Assembly (NCBI RefSeq): GCF_040869045.1
Contig: NC_090319.1
Coordinates: 228,322,490-228,386,489 of the forward strand
Direction of reading: 5' to 3'
DNA: 64,000 bases
DNA from: Eurosta solidaginis
Lineage: Eukaryota; Arthropoda; Insecta; Diptera; Tephritidae
A model generated the notes under the pieces. It worked only from the letters and a program-made list of their open reading frames with translations, had not been told where the DNA came from and made no database searches. The position numbers and the translations under genes were made by a program. This document shows positions 33,221 through 45,640 of the stretch, piece by piece; position 1 is the stretch's first letter; every line of letters starts with the position of its first letter.

Positions 33221-33622
33221 GAAAATTTTTGAAAAAAGGGGTGCCAGATGTTGTTGCAGCGGCTAGAAGTGTACTTAACGATTGGAATAGTGGCAAAATT
33301 AAGTATTGTACACGACCACCTGAAACAAAGCAACAAGAAGATGTTCATCTTTCTGCGGCAATAGTAAGTCCTGATGCACACGAATTCTACGCTGGAGATT
33401 TGCTTGAAATGGAAATGGCTGTTCTTAACAGGCTAAACATTAAAAATGAAGAATTATTGCATATAATTTGTAATGACCCGATAGAGGGGAAAACGCTGTT
33501 GGACGAAAATCAAATTACGGAGCCTATAGATACAGTTGTTAATGAAAAGAAAACAAGAAGTACAAAACGTAGAAGATGTGAAGAAGATAATTTTAAACTG
33601 GGTCCCGTAATGAATCTGGAAG
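33221..33622 (+). CDS. Ns1: Internal exon of a nucleostemin/GNL3-family nucleolar GTPase gene
   Basis: An acceptor (TTTAAAATTATAG) precedes 33221 and a donor (AAG-GTAATT) follows 33622. The 134-codon stretch between is fully open, with the first codon shared with the previous exon. It begins KFLKKGVPDVVAAARSVL, then NDWNSGKIKYCTRPPE. This fits the segment behind the circularly permuted GTP-binding domain of nucleostemin/GNL3 proteins, which act in nucleolar ribosome assembly. The acidic middle (HEFYAGDLLEMEMAVLNRL) and basic end (STKRRRCEED) also fit. No GTPase exons or C-terminal exon are recognisable in the window, so neighbouring exons are outside it or the locus is disrupted. It could be an isolated duplicate. 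The symbol follows Drosophila usage and is inferred. Confidence 0.72.
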
Positions 33623-34620
33623 GTAATTTCTATTATTTATTTATATACTTTAATATATATTAATACAGACTGCAGACGTTGTAACTACAGTCTGTGTGTG
33701 TGTGCGTAAATGCCTTAAAGAAAGTACGGGAAAGCCGAAAGGTAGTTTAGTGCGTATATGTAAAAAATTGTCCGTTCCTATGTACCGTTTTCTGCCACGG
33801 CGGTGGCTGTAAAAGGCACAAAGCTAGGCAACAGACCAAAGTGTCATTTAACTGTGCCCTGTTAAGTGAAGTTACAGAAAGTAGTATTAAAACACAAAAC
33901 AAAAAAAACAAAAACCTATTAAACAAAGTGTACGTTGTGCAGTGCGCGTATTTCAATCGCAAATAGTTAATAAGTGCGCCGTGGGGTTACTGCATCCCAA
34001 GGATACCATAGTTCATCCATCTGAAATAAAAGGTAAGTGATCGAAAGTGTACTACCGTCCCTGGCGCCATCTCGGTGAAGTTGGCTTCCTCATAGCCAAT
34101 GTCCCATGCAAATGTATGCACCTCCATACATACCATTTTTTTTTTGTTTTTTTTATTTGAGAAATTCGTTGTATTGTTTGGACGTGTTTGTTTTGTGCTC
34201 CTGAAAGTTATTTGCAATTATTGTTGTTACAAGCCTGTGGTATCGTTTGTTTTGTGTTTTCTGTCTCACCCGTGTTTTTCCATTGCTGCTGTGTAATTGG
34301 CTTGACACAATTTCATCATGTTTTTGGGTAATATTGGTTTAAATTAAATATTACCCAACTAGTCCCGTCTTGGAAAGTATTTGGCGCGCAAAATAATAAA
34401 TAATATACATTAAAACTACTCAAGAGCCAGCGAGTTGTGCACCCTTAAGGAAACTAAATACAAGAACTTCCAGCTGAAGCAAACGTAAATAAACAAAATT
34501 GACAATTGGTAAACGTCATGAATCTGCATTGCCGACAGTTTAGCATACAGTGCTGCACTAAACTATTACGCAGTCTCAAACTGAGGAGTTTTTATATTAT
34601 TAATTCAATTAATAAAAACT
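33623..34620 (+). other. Intron-like sequence and probable LINE 5' region
   Basis: It begins with the splice donor and passes into GTGTGTGTGCGTAAATGCC... sequence resembling a LINE 5' UTR. No gene is seen. The boundary between host intron and LINE is not visible, perhaps near 33660. Confidence 0.4.
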
Positions 34621-37600
34621 TGGAATCGTCTACAATGAGTTTGCAACGTACCCCGACATCCCAAGCTGCAAAGCGCAAGGTGGGTGAAAGGCTGAAATGC
34701 CGAACTTAAAGCTGAGTTGGCGCAGATTTCAGGTGAGCAGGAAGTAGATAGAGCATACTTAAGTCGCTTGATGAACGATGGAAGGATGAAAAACGTGGTT
34801 CTAAGAAATATGCCGAACGAAGGCTCACCTAAGGCGGCGGTTCAAGCTTTATGCCGGGATAAGCTAAACTTGAAGCATATACAGGTCTGGGTGGCGCGTA
34901 GACTATATTTAAATAAAAATTGCGGAATTTTCTTCAGCGGAGATGGCTAGCGAGGTATTTAAAAATGCAAAAAAAATGTCCGGGTCCTCAATATATATTG
35001 AAAAAGATTTGACTGCAGAAAGACAGCAGCACAAGAAAATTCTACTCCGATTAAAGACCGATCTATCGAAGCTTGACCCCTCGTATAAAATCTTTGTGAA
35101 AAACGACTATGTGTGTGAATCAGAGGTGGATGGCGTTTAACACGAACAAAGTTTTAATGTGTGATGGTCAGCCAGCTGAGGTTGTGCTTCGTAGCTTCTA
35201 TGGCGAAAACCTACGCAATATAGGTACTACATACGGCGGTATTTTGAAGGGGCTGGTTTCAAAAAACTAGTCGTAGACAGTGGCGATGTTGCACCCATGG
35301 GTAGAGGTTCATTGGGTAGATGCTGTTAAGACACATAAAGCTGGTCGCGCTAGTGGTGGGTGTCTATTTGGTTACAAAAGGTGTTTACAATCTTTTTACA
35401 AAATACAGTTTCTTAGCGTCTCTGATTGTGTTGTACTTTCTGTCAATCTCCATGAGAATACATGGTTTATCTTCCATTACCTCAATTGTAACAAGTGGTG
35501 TGATAATTTTATACGCTTGGAAAATTTACTAGTTGGAGCAGGTGTGGTTTGACAGCCAGGTTTTAAGGCGCGCAAAAAGATGTTGAAACACTTATATGAA
35601 CTTAGGTCAAGTGGTACTGAAGAGGCTCCTGGGTTATATATTGCACTACGTTCTAGTTATTTAAAGCTCTGCGCTAAGAAAAACTTAGAATATAAATGTA
35701 AGGAAATTGACTTATTATATACTGTCAGAAACTCGGAAGACTGGTGTAAGGTTGCTAACTCGTTAAAAAATCGTCCTCTCAGTGTGACTGGCAATTTGGC
35801 GTTAAGCGCTTTTTACAACTATTTTAAGATTCTGTTGTCGGATACACATGAAGTTCCTTGCATGCACTGGGCGTTGCCTTCGGTGATCGACCCTTTTGCT
35901 CCTTTTGAGCTCCGTGCGCTGCAGCTGGTTCGCAAAGTTTTAAAATACAACAAGGCTCCCAGTCCAGATCGTATCTGTTATGTGTTTTACAAGTACGCAC
36001 CAGAGTGTCTCCTTACTGAGCTTCTTACTTTGTTCAACATAATATTTTTAAAGAAGCAAATTCCTCAATCGTTTCGTTACTCTATCATAGTTGCCCTTTT
36101 CAAAAAGGGTGATCCCGATCTTCCATCCAATTTCAGGGCGCTATCACTGCTTGATTCAATATACAAAATTTTCGCTGGTTTGCTTCTGAGCCGCATCAAT
36201 GCTTGGATGGATTGTAACAATATAATTTCTGATTTCCAGGCGGGTTTCCGCAAAGGCTATTCTTCAATGGACAATTTGTTTAATTTAACTAGTATAGTTC
36301 AGTTAAACTTTGGTGCGAAGAAGAAAACCTTAGCCTTTTTTGTTGATTTTGCATGTGCTTTTTACACAGTGCCACGGAATATGCTTTTCTATAAGTTAGC
36401 CCAGCAGCCCCCCATTAAAGAGGTTTTGCTTTTCATTTATGAAGAAACAGCTAGTCAGGTATGGATGGATGGAGTGCTTTCAGATCTTATTACTGGTAAC
36501 CACGGTGTACGGCAAGGTTGCTTTCTGAGTCTAACTCTGTTCTCATTATACATCAACGATTTAAGTGGCAGTCTCTCCAGCGGTGTAAAGGTTACTGACC
36601 CAACAGTAAAAGTACTGATGTACGCCGACGATATCGTTATTTTAGCAGACTCTGCCACTATCTTACAGAAAATGATAAATGAGCTTTACGTGTATAGTAT
36701 GCAGTGGGGTTTGAGAGTTAACCTGGCCAAATCTAAAATATTAGTGTTCAGGGAATGTAGCAGGTGTCCTTCTTTTCGAGGGTAGCGAACTTATTGAGAT
36801 TGTAAATGAAACCAAGTTTCTGGGAGTTCTCTGGCCAAAATCTAAAATATTAGTGTTCAGGGAATGTAGCAGGTGTCCTTCTTTTCGAGGGTAGCGAATT
36901 TATTGAGATTGTAAATGAAACCAAGTCTCTGGGAGTTCTCTTGAATTACAAACTATCTTTTCCAAAGCACCTCGGGGCAAAATTATCTGAGGTTAAAGCA
37001 GCGATAAATGCTACCTGGTCAAAATACATAAATAATCCCCGCATTTGTATCTCAAATAAGATTAAAATTTTCGAGGCAACATGCAGGTCCATCATGTTTT
37101 ATGGAACGCAAGTCTGGGGTGTTGATAAGTTGAAATGCATAGAGAAACTTCTTCGCTTCATAAAGTAAAAAAGTAAATTTTTTTTACCAGCTAATACACC
37201 AAACTATATGTTACACCTTGAATCAGGTTTATCGTCGCTATTCAGTCACACCTTACGCACTCACATGCTTTATATTGCGCGCTGTTTAAGTTTGGCAGCA
37301 AATAGACTGCCCCGAGTTGTAGCAGAAGAGGCAGTGAGACAAAGGTCGTACTGGGTCAAAAAGTGGAGAAACGTTTATAAAGTGTCGACATGGTGCCTCT
37401 GTCTGACTTTTCTTCGGCATCTTTTAATATGAGCATACCAATTTTACTAGAGCAATTAATTCAAAAAGAGTTTGCAGACTATGCCGATATAATCTTTTCA
37501 GGCGTCACATGATCTTTACTCCGACTTGCTCCATATGTACTCTACCTATTTAAACGCTGAGTATTCTGCGCCATAAGTCTGATTTTCCGAGCAAAGGGTG

Positions 37601-37985
37601 GCTTACTAAATCTTAATGCTTTATGTGTAGCTGAATACACCTATCACTTCATTGGGATATGTCCTATATATAAAGACATACGGTTTATTTGTTTTGGGGA
37701 GAAAGTTTTAGATCTGCAGAGGGTGGTAAATATCCTTAAGGGTTATAACTATAATTCACTATTTGTTTATATAAGAAATCGCCTTAAGTATAGAGAACTT
37801 ATTGTCAACGAATTTTCCTAAATGTATTGTTTAGTTATAAGTGGTATTAAGACACACAACATTTATTGTTATTGTCTGGAATCCTTATTTATTTTTATAT
37901 ATTTATAGTTTTAATTCATTTTGCTTTACCTTTGTAATTACTAGTTGAAAGAAAATAAGTAAATCACTAATACTACTACTACATA
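34621..37985 (+). pseudogene. Decayed LINE (ORF1 remnants, endonuclease trace, RT)
   Basis: Broken frames at 34635-35140 (QRTPTSQAAKRKVGERLKCR; SSIYIEKDLTAERQQHKKIL) look like ORF1. At about 35320 KTHKAGRASGGCLFGYKR suggests the endonuclease. A 401-codon RT frame (35580-36785) has FRALSLLDSIYKIFAG, FQAGFRKGYSSMDNL, FFVDFACAFYTVP, HGVRQGCFLSLTLF and the catalytic MYADDIVIL. Its end is disrupted by a 109-bp duplication, then RT C-terminal pieces continue (36941-37432). The 3' end is (TAC)n near 37970-37985. It is inactive. Clade is uncertain (R1/Outcast-like). Confidence 0.75.
36731..36948 (+). repeat. 109-bp tandem duplication within the LINE RT
   Basis: ATCTAAAATATTAGTGTTCA begins at 36731 and again at 36840, followed by the same CTTTTCGAGGGTAGCGAA and GGGAGTTCTC blocks. 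Confidence 0.88.
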
Positions 37986-38505
37986 CCAGATTTTTTTATT
38001 GGATGTTGGGGTAGCGCACTACCCTCAAGTGGCCCAGTGAAACCAGGCTAATCCTGTTCATGTGTCCACACTCCGTGGAACCGCCATTAGGCATAACGTC
38101 ACGGGGGAAAGGCGATTAAGTCGCCACTACTTCGCATGCGAATTTATCTGCGCTTCCTTTCAGCATGCATCAATTGCGTCATAACTATAAAGACCGTCTT
38201 GTTCACAGCAGTACAACAATCTATTTGTCTGCACATTCGGGGAACTAAATTCCTAATGAACGGCTCGTCTCCAAAAACTCTGTGTACAGAGAGTCTTTCA
38301 GCGAAACATTACGTGTTCTGCGCTTTCCAATTCGGAGGAATTTGCAGATATTCCTTGAAGCTGCCGTGTTCGCTCAATATCTGTGTGAGGTGGTAATTTA
38401 GTTCGCCGTATTTTCGCTCGTACCATTCCGCTTTATTCCGAACTACATACATACCTATGTATGTATGTGAGTATATTAATCATAATAATAACAAGTAAAG
38501 GTGTC
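37986..38505. repeat. Unclassified dispersed-repeat fragment
   Basis: It has GC-richer sequence (GTGGCCCAGTGAAACCAGGC, CATAACGTCACGGGGGAAAG, GGCGATTAAGTCGCC) that looks like the 5' region of a LINE or SINE, then a short ATGTATGT-rich inverted patch near 38445-38470. No protein is apparent. Confidence 0.35.
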
Positions 38506-39293
38506 TCAAGTTCGGGTGGAACCGAGCATTATATACTCAGCGTGAGCTTCAGTTGTAACATTTCATTTCAGATAAATTACTTTTCTACATAGCACGTGGC
38601 ACCGCCCATTTAAAAAAACAATGTCTCCCCATTTCCTCTTACAATAAAACTTGATAAGTGAAATATCATTGATTCAAAACTACTTTTTGCTAAGTTATAG
38701 CTTATTATTATAGTCTACGACCCTTTTAAACTTGTTTTATATCTAAGTTGCCGTGGTCTTTTAATTTTAGTGTTTTCCAATTTAATATAATTCAATTTAA
38801 AAAGTAAAATTTTATTTATACAAAGCTCTTTTTCGCTAAGATATAGCTTGTTATTTTCTTCTACTACCCTTTTAAAAATCTTTTATATAAAATTGAGCGG
38901 GGTATTTAACCGATCTCGTCCCTTTTTTCTAGAAATATTTCCTGATACAGGGAAAATCTGTGTACCCAATTTTATTACGATCCGTTATTTTTTTCTTCGA
39001 GTTGTGGCTCCCGAAACATAAAAAATTGCTAAGTAATAAAAGGGGCGGTGCCACGCCCATTCTTTAAAATTTGAAGTTTTTCCTATTTATTGGTATAAAT
39101 CTACTTGGAAAATGAAATACCATTGATATAAAGCTCTTTTTTGCAAAGATATATCTTATTTTATTCGTCCACGACCCTTTTAAAAATCTTTTATATAAAA
39201 GTGGGCGTGGTCCTTAACCGATTTCGTTAATTTTTCTTCAAAGCATTCTTTATAGTAAAGACCGAAATTTGTTACGATAGGCTTAACGATTTT
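38506..39293 (+). repeat. Dispersed repeat with AAGTTCGGG start and GGGCGTGGTC motifs
   Basis: It starts AACAAGTAAAGGTGTCTCAAG and CGAGCATTATATACTC, and has repeated GTGCCACGCCCATT (near 39045) and GTGGGCGTGGTC (near 39200) motifs. It also has a recurring block (AGCTCTTTTT-CGCTAAGATATAGCTT) at about 38825 and 39133. I recognise the style as a common dipteran dispersed repeat but cannot name the family. Confidence 0.55.
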
Positions 39294-39380
39294 TGATTTA
39301 TGATTAATAATGATTTATGATTAATAATGATTTATGATTAATGATTAATAATATGATATAAATATGATTAATAATATGGA
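39294..39380. repeat. AT-rich tandem repeat
   Basis: There are about four degenerate copies of ATGATTTATGATTAATA. Confidence 0.75.
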
Positions 39381-39387
39381 ATATTAA

Positions 39388-39736
39388 TTAGTTTGAGACG
39401 ATTTGTATATGGGGAAGGTTATACAAAGTATCCCAATGAAGGTCCCTTAACGCGAGAAGGAAGAACTTTTTCTGTACTGATTCAATTCGATCTATATGAA
39501 CCTGGTAATTTGGGCTCCAATTTATTGAACCGTATTCAAGTATCGGTCTAACTAATGTATTGAAAAGGGCTTTAGTTACACTTTTGTCTAAGCAAAAGGC
39601 CGATGTTGCTTTGCCCGGTGCGTGAACCCAGGATGTTCTGAGGCGGAGCACGTTACCATCACACCATGGCGGCCGCTAGATCACCTTTAGCTTTATTGAC
39701 TGTTGCGTTAATATTGTAACGAATTTTGGGGAATTC
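39388..39736 (-). pseudogene. LINE RT C-terminal fragment carrying a SINE head
   Basis: On the minus strand LVRPILEYGSINWSP, HIDRIESVQKKFFLLALR and DLHWDTLYNLPHIQ match the RT end of the Jockey-type LINE at 40600-43361. At 39601-39676 a tRNA-like piece is embedded (GGTAACGTGCTCCGCC; GGGTTCACGCACC), homologous to the head of the SINE at 16183-16560. Confidence 0.75.
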
Positions 39737-40599
39737 CTGATTATTCTACAGCTTTTGTAATAGCTCAAATCGCTGAACTGTTGAATAAATAACTCAAATC
39801 AGTATATATATTCTCCGTTATTTACAACTCTTCTGATGACTACATGTGTGTATGTGAAATAATATCTTCGCTGTTTGCATGAAAGTGTGGCTGCTTGTTT
39901 TGATGTTCACATGCACATGGTGTTGCACCCACTAGTAACATCAATGTGTATAAATTTAACTTTAAATATGAGAGAGACATCTCCTCATTTAAAATATCCC
40001 TTTCAGATGAATATTTCGATAAGGTACTTGATTCCTCTTTTTGGCCTAAGCATACTGTGGTTCACTTGCTCACAAGAAAGGCGAGGGCCGAACCTGTTTT
40101 ATTACAGCCAAAAAACGGTATGGCGAACACAGTAATAACAACACAAAGGTAATTGCTGATCTGCCCGTCTTCTCATTAATTACATAAACTGTGTGAGAAC
40201 TATTTATTTATTAAAATAGCCGAACCTAAGGTTTGTAGTCTGACAACACGTAAAATGATTTTTCTCCAATTTCCTTTATTGACTACAAAATAAGTTTGTC
40301 AAATAAAAAACACACTGATACACTAACAACATATATTTTTTATTTGGCACAACATATGCATTTCGGACAGACCTGCTGTCCATCATCAGCGACGCGCTAC
40401 TAAAACAAAGGAGTCAAGAATATAAACAAAATAGAAAATATTAGCAATATTATAGCAATTACAAAACAACGTACATATGTATGTATTAAACCAAAGAAAA
40501 AAGAGGGGAATTTATGTTCCCGTTGTCAGCATTCATGGCAATCTTGGTTTTTGTGATGTAGAGAGATTCGTAAGCGTCTAACTTTCTGATTAATTACCA
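39737..40599. other. Unassigned sequence
   Basis: There is no gene. A stretch near 40365-40395 (GGACAGACCTGCTGTCCATC) holds a short perfect inverted GGACAG/CTGTCC and looks like part of another dispersed repeat. Confidence 0.3.
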
Positions 40600-43361
40600 A
40601 AATGTTCCTGGTTTACGATCAAAACTTGTTCCATTCTTCCTTAATTCTTTCAACTTTTATGCACAAGTTGTAGCTTTTACGGAGACCTGGCTAAAGCCTG
40701 ATAATTAAAATTCTGAGGGTTTTTTCAAATAAATATGCTGTTTATCGGCGTGATCGCATCTCTAGAGCGGGAGGTGTCCTTATTGCTGTTGAATCTAACC
40801 TATCATCTGAGTTGATTTCGCTGGACAATATCTCTCATATCGAATTCATAGCAGTTAGGCTTTCATTCGCTATAGCGTAATTGTTTGCTGTTCGTATATA
40901 CCACCTCGTTCGAATATGGATGTTTATGCTAGTCATAGCTCGGCCATCTGCGATTTGCATTCGCAGTTTGGAGATAACGATCGACTTGTTGTTGTTGGTG
41001 ACTTTAACTTGCCAACAGTTAGTTGGGTTAATATAAGTGATTCAAAATTTTTAACTCCCACTGCTCAACATGAGGTTCTCAATTGCTTGTTAGACTCATC
41101 TCTTTTACAGATTAACAATGTCCCAAATAGTGGAAATAAAATGATGGATTTAGTATTTGTGGATGGCTCGGTGGGTACTGCCCTTACGCAAATACCACCT
41201 TTATCCCTTCCAGAAGACCCTCTTCACCCTACGCTAGAGATATCACTTGATATCAGCCTACCCCGTAGGATTCAAGTGCAGTCTCGTCCCCGACCTAGAT
41301 GCTTCTACAAAGCGAATTTAATTATGCTCAATGATCTGTTGGCTTCCCATGATTGGTCGGATCTCTATGCTTGCACTGATGTCGATTCGGCTATCTCTAT
41401 ATTTTACAGTACGCTTGATGGCTTCTTTGATACCTGCATTCCTACTCGCTATACCCTATGTTCGAATAAGCCCCCTTGGTTTTCAAGGCAACTTATCAGA
41501 CTTAATAACATTAAATCTAGGCTTTATAAGAGATTCAAGAAGTCTGGAGCATCTGCAGACCTCTCTAAATATCTAATAGCTCGTTCTAAATTTCACCGTC
41601 TTAATCAGCTTTGTTATAAAAATTACTTGAGTTGTTGTAAAGCCCAATTTTTTAGAAATGCAAAAAAGTTTTACAGTTTCGTAAATTCAAAGCGGAAAAC
41701 TTCTTGGTATCCTTCCTCATTAACCTTTGGAGGTAAAAAAAGCTTGCACTGATGACGACGTTGCTGAACTATTTTCTGAGTTCTTTAAGCCCGCGTATTC
41801 ATCCAGTGGTTTTCATTCCGGTCAATATCCCTATCGCTTAGATAGCTCGAATTCCATTAGGAATCCTGCTATTATGGTAATATTGTTCTTCAGAGTCTTC
41901 AATCTTTGAAGCCCACCTTTTCTCCGGGACCGGACGGTGTTCCTAGTTGCGTGCTTAGGTACTGCGCCGAAAACATGTATAAGCCTATTTTAAAATTATT
42001 TGAGCTATCTCTGGGATCTGCGTCATTCCCGGCACTTTGGAAACAGTCTTTTATTATACCCCTGCATAAAAAAGGTAGTAGGTTAAAAGTTGAAAACTAC
42101 AGGGGTATTGCTAAACTTTCAGTCATTCCTAAAGTCTTTGAACAGTTTGTTACCAGTCAACTCCAATATCAGTGTTCTAGTCTTTTATCTCCATGCCAAA
42201 ACGGTATTATTCGTCAAAGGTCAGCCACTACAAATTTGCTTGTATTCACCTCTATAGTTATGGAAGAATTTTTAGCGAACAAGCAAACGGATGCCATCTA
42301 CACGGACTTCAGAAAAGCATTTTATACCGTCAACCATGAGTTACTTATTCATAAGCTTGATTTACTGGGCTTTCCGTTTCACCTATTAATGTGGCTGAAA
42401 AGCTATCTTCTAACCGAATCGTTCGGAGTTTCCTCGGGCGTACCCCAGGGAAGTCATCTAGGCCCTTTGCTCTTTGCCCTTTTCATTAATGACTTGCCAC
42501 AGACAATATTATATTCCCATACTATAATGTATGCGGATGATGTAAAACTTTTCTACACTTACTGTCCTACCGATTTGAGTTCCTTGGATCTTCTTTAGGC
42601 CGACTTGGACTCGTTCCAATGTTGGTGCACAACAAATTTACTAGCTTTAAATTGCTCTAAATGTAAGCATATGAAATTTCACCGAGTGAAGCCAGCATTG
42701 AAATCTTATGTAATAGATTGTACGCCTTTGGAGCGTATATCTATTGCAAATGATGTAGGTGTCCTTTTTGATCCGAAATTGAATTTTAATATGCACAGTT
42801 CATCTATAGCCAACAAAGCGTTGGGTTTACTTGGATTTGTTAAAAGATGGGCTAAAGAGTTCGATGATCCGTACCTCACTAAGGTTCTTTACACATCGCT
42901 GGTTCGTCCAATACTCGAGTATTGCTCATGCGTTTGGTCCCCTGTTTCTCAAAAGCATATAAAGTGTCTTGAGTCAGTTCAAAAGCAATTTTTGATATTT
43001 GCATTGCGCGGCCTTAATTGGGACTCAAGTCTCCACCTTCCTTCATACAGAAGTAGACTTCTTCTTATTAACTTACCCACTCTGGAAAATCGGAGAATAT
43101 TACTGGGGGTATTGTTCATCCATAAGCTCATTATTTGGGGAAATTGATTCTGCGGACCTTCTCAGCCGCTTATTTTTTGCCGTTCCCCCTAGAGTATCCA
43201 GACACTACGTTCCTTTCTATTTACCCCTTTGTCGACGAAACTTTGCTAAAAATAATCCTCTTCTTATCTGGTGCGCGCACTACAATGACTTGTATAGCTG
43301 TATCAGTCTTGAATGTACTTTTGCCACTATACATAATGCAATACTTGCCTATCTAATTTAA
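40600..43361 (+). pseudogene. Jockey-type LINE H: apurinic endonuclease plus RT, broken
   Basis: Endonuclease motifs run from about 40670: FTETWLKPD, YRRDRISRAGGVLIAVE, VVVGDFNLP (in the 278-codon frame 40916-41752), and DPLHPTLEIS in place of the usual SDH-P. RT follows at 41906-43147: SPGPDGVPSCVLRYC, QSFIIPLHKKGSR, YTDFRKAFYTVNHELL, SGVPQGSHLGPLLFALFIND, MYADDVKLF and LVRPILEYCSCVWSP. Damage includes compensating frameshifts between 41727 and 41909 and an in-frame TAG at 42596-42598. Later shifts occur after 43140. It is otherwise well preserved. No poly-A is seen; the next 440 bp hold a hairpin array. Confidence 0.85.
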
Positions 43362-43491
43362 GAGATACAAGCTAATTTAATTTGCCGGCATTTTATTCCT
43401 TCCATAAAAAAACAGGAACTATCTCGCTTAAGGATGGAGGAACATTTATCAACATGTATCATTAAGAAGGAACAAGACAGTACTGTGTTAA

Positions 43492-43739
43492 TTGGAGTCT
43501 GGTGCATTCCAACAACGTAAAAACATGCTTTTTCATGAGTCACTGACCGGACTCGTATGCATTCCGGCAGTATAATCTTATGGGTCAGGCATCGAGCTGA
43601 TTGGATTCCGGTGCATTCCAACAACACAGCACTGCCGGATTCCCATGACATGCTGATTGGAATCTTGTTACATTCCAACAGGAAGATTGGAATCCACTGC
43701 ATTCCGAAATCATGCTGAGCGGAATCTGATGCATTCCGC
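43492..43739 (+). repeat. Six-unit hairpin array behind LINE H, Smaug-element-like
   Basis: Six hairpins with 7-bp arms and 7-nt loops (8 in unit 4) start at 43492, 43547, 43601, 43657, 43687 and 43719. The left arms are TTGGAGT, CCGGACT, TTGGATT, TTGGAAT, TTGGAAT and GCGGAAT. The right arms are ATTCCAA, ATTCCGG, ATTCCAA, ATTCCAA, ATTCCGA and ATTCCGC. Outer pairs change together (TT/AA, CC/GG, GC/GC). The loops are CTGGTGC, CGTATGC, CCGGTGC, CTTGTTAC, CCACTGC and CTGATGC. CATGCTGA often precedes a unit. Confidence 0.85.
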
Positions 43740-43898
43740 CAGTATAAGATTTCGGCATAAGATCTTATTTCTGCTCATATTTCTTATTATTATTATATTC
43801 TGAAATTAAAGAGTAATGTTCATTAATATATCTTTGTTTGTAATATAACATTGTTGAAATCTCGATATATCTTAAATTTTATCTTTTGTGTTGTATAT
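43740..43898. other. AT-rich spacer
   Basis: Nothing recognisable is present before the gypsy remnant that follows. Confidence 0.3.
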
Positions 43899-45170
43899 TT
43901 ATATATATTTTATATTATGCAGTCGACCATAGTTTGTCGTCGACTTTAAATAATAAATAAATAATAATAATAATATGTGTGGTTGCTTACTTTGCTGTTG
44001 AGTAACGCATCGAAACGACAAATTTCCCGATCTAAACGTTGCCAGCCTTTCCAAATGAACAACTTTCATTTTGTTTCGTGGTTTGTTAATGGCTTGTATG
44101 CTGTAAAAAACCTCGTTGATCCGTTTTACAACTTTGTATGTGCCTTCCCAATTACACTGAAACTTCGGGGACAAACCTTTATTTCGTTGTGGGTTGTATA
44201 ACAGAACCTAATCTCCTTCCAGAAAACCTTCAGTATTGCTTTATCGTATATGGCTTTCATCATTCATAGTCCTGATTCGTTGTCTTACAAGATCGTGTAT
44301 TTCCCTCATCTCTTTCTCCAATACTCCAGTGGATTTCCTGGAATTTCTCTCCGCATCGGCACTTATCTCAAACTTCAAATCAGCTGGCCATTGCCGAAAA
44401 TTACCTTTGCGGGAATTTGACCCGTTGTCTCATGCACTGCCGATCGGTAAGTCATCAAGAATAAGGATATGTGTGTATCCCACTCTTTATGGAACTTGTC
44501 CACTACTTTCCTTAAGTGCCCCGCCAGGGTTCTATTAAATCGTTCCAACATACCATCGTTCTGAGGATGCAATGCAGTTGTCCGTGTTTTTCTAGTGCCC
44601 AATGTCTTACACATTTCTTGAACACAGCTGATTCAAAATTCCTGCCTTGGTCAGAATGTAGCCCCATTGGTACACCATACCTTGCAACCCCATTGTTTGT
44701 AAACACGTCTGCTACTGTTTCCGCTTCTTGATTCGGGATTGGGTATACCTCTGGCCATTTGTCGAAATAATCTATACCGACCAGTACGTATTTGTTTCCG
44801 CGGTTGCTAGTAGGAAATGGACCTGCGATATCCATGGCGACCCTTTCAAATGGTGCGCCCTGAATTATATTGCTTCATCTGGCCATGACCTCGGGTTTTG
44901 TCCTGCTGCAATCCTTGCAGTTGGCAATCCAGTCAGTGACCGACTGACGACAACCAACCCAATAGAATCTATGCTTAATTTTTTCGAGCGTCTGCGTGAT
45001 TCCAAGATGACCTCCACTTGGCCCGTTATGTAGCTCACTGAGACCGTCAGTAATCCTTTTCCTTGGAACAACTATCAGTTTTCTTTTACATTGACCATCC
45101 CACTCTCCCATATTCGATGCTGGCAACAAGATATCAACTGTAAACTGTTCCACTGTGCCCAATATGACTT
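43899..45170 (-). pseudogene. Ty3/gypsy integrase remnant
   Basis: Read downward from 45162: an H2C2 zinc finger (LHNGPSGGHLGITQTLEKIK, then CKDC), the core with MDIAGPFPTS, LHSDQGRNFES and MLERFNRTL as DDE sites, and a C-terminal piece (WEGTYKVVKRI...VVHLERLATF). The pieces are in different frames. RT and everything upstream are absent, so this is a truncated remnant. Its C-terminal module is closely similar to the one at 53853-54120. Confidence 0.8.
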
Positions 45171-45449
45171 CGTAATAGGATTCTCTGCTGACATCTCTTT
45201 ATTTGGTAGCACATTTCTAAAATATTCAATACAAAGTTTATTTGAAGAATGAATCCCATACCATATATAAAAAATTTAAGACAAACATATTCTTGAAAGT
45301 TAACAATATCAATTGAATATCAACAGGTGTTTCTATCACAAAGTAAAATATATCATTTTTTCCTCCCCAATTTTTTACAAATTTGTGGTGTATGAAAATC
45401 TGGTTTACGTCTAAGTCGAATTGATTTCCGTATTACAGTTTTAGTCGGA
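45171..45449. other. AT-rich spacer
   Basis: No gene or repeat is recognised. Confidence 0.3.
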
Positions 45450-45640
45450 TTAAAATGCAGAATTTGAATTTTCAGATGTATTAGATTTCGTTGATTCTAA
45501 AACCGAAGATCGCTTTGATTTTTCCGCAATAGATGTATGCAGTTGAGAAGCCTCAACGAAATTTGAACTTTGCTCTGTTACATGTTGTGAACGAACTTGA
45601 TTTTGATGACGTTTTATCCTTCTTCCAAATTCTGTTTCTG

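Noticed and set aside
38136..38396. 86-codon open frame
   Set aside because: No domain and lies in a dispersed-repeat fragment; base composition not codon-like.
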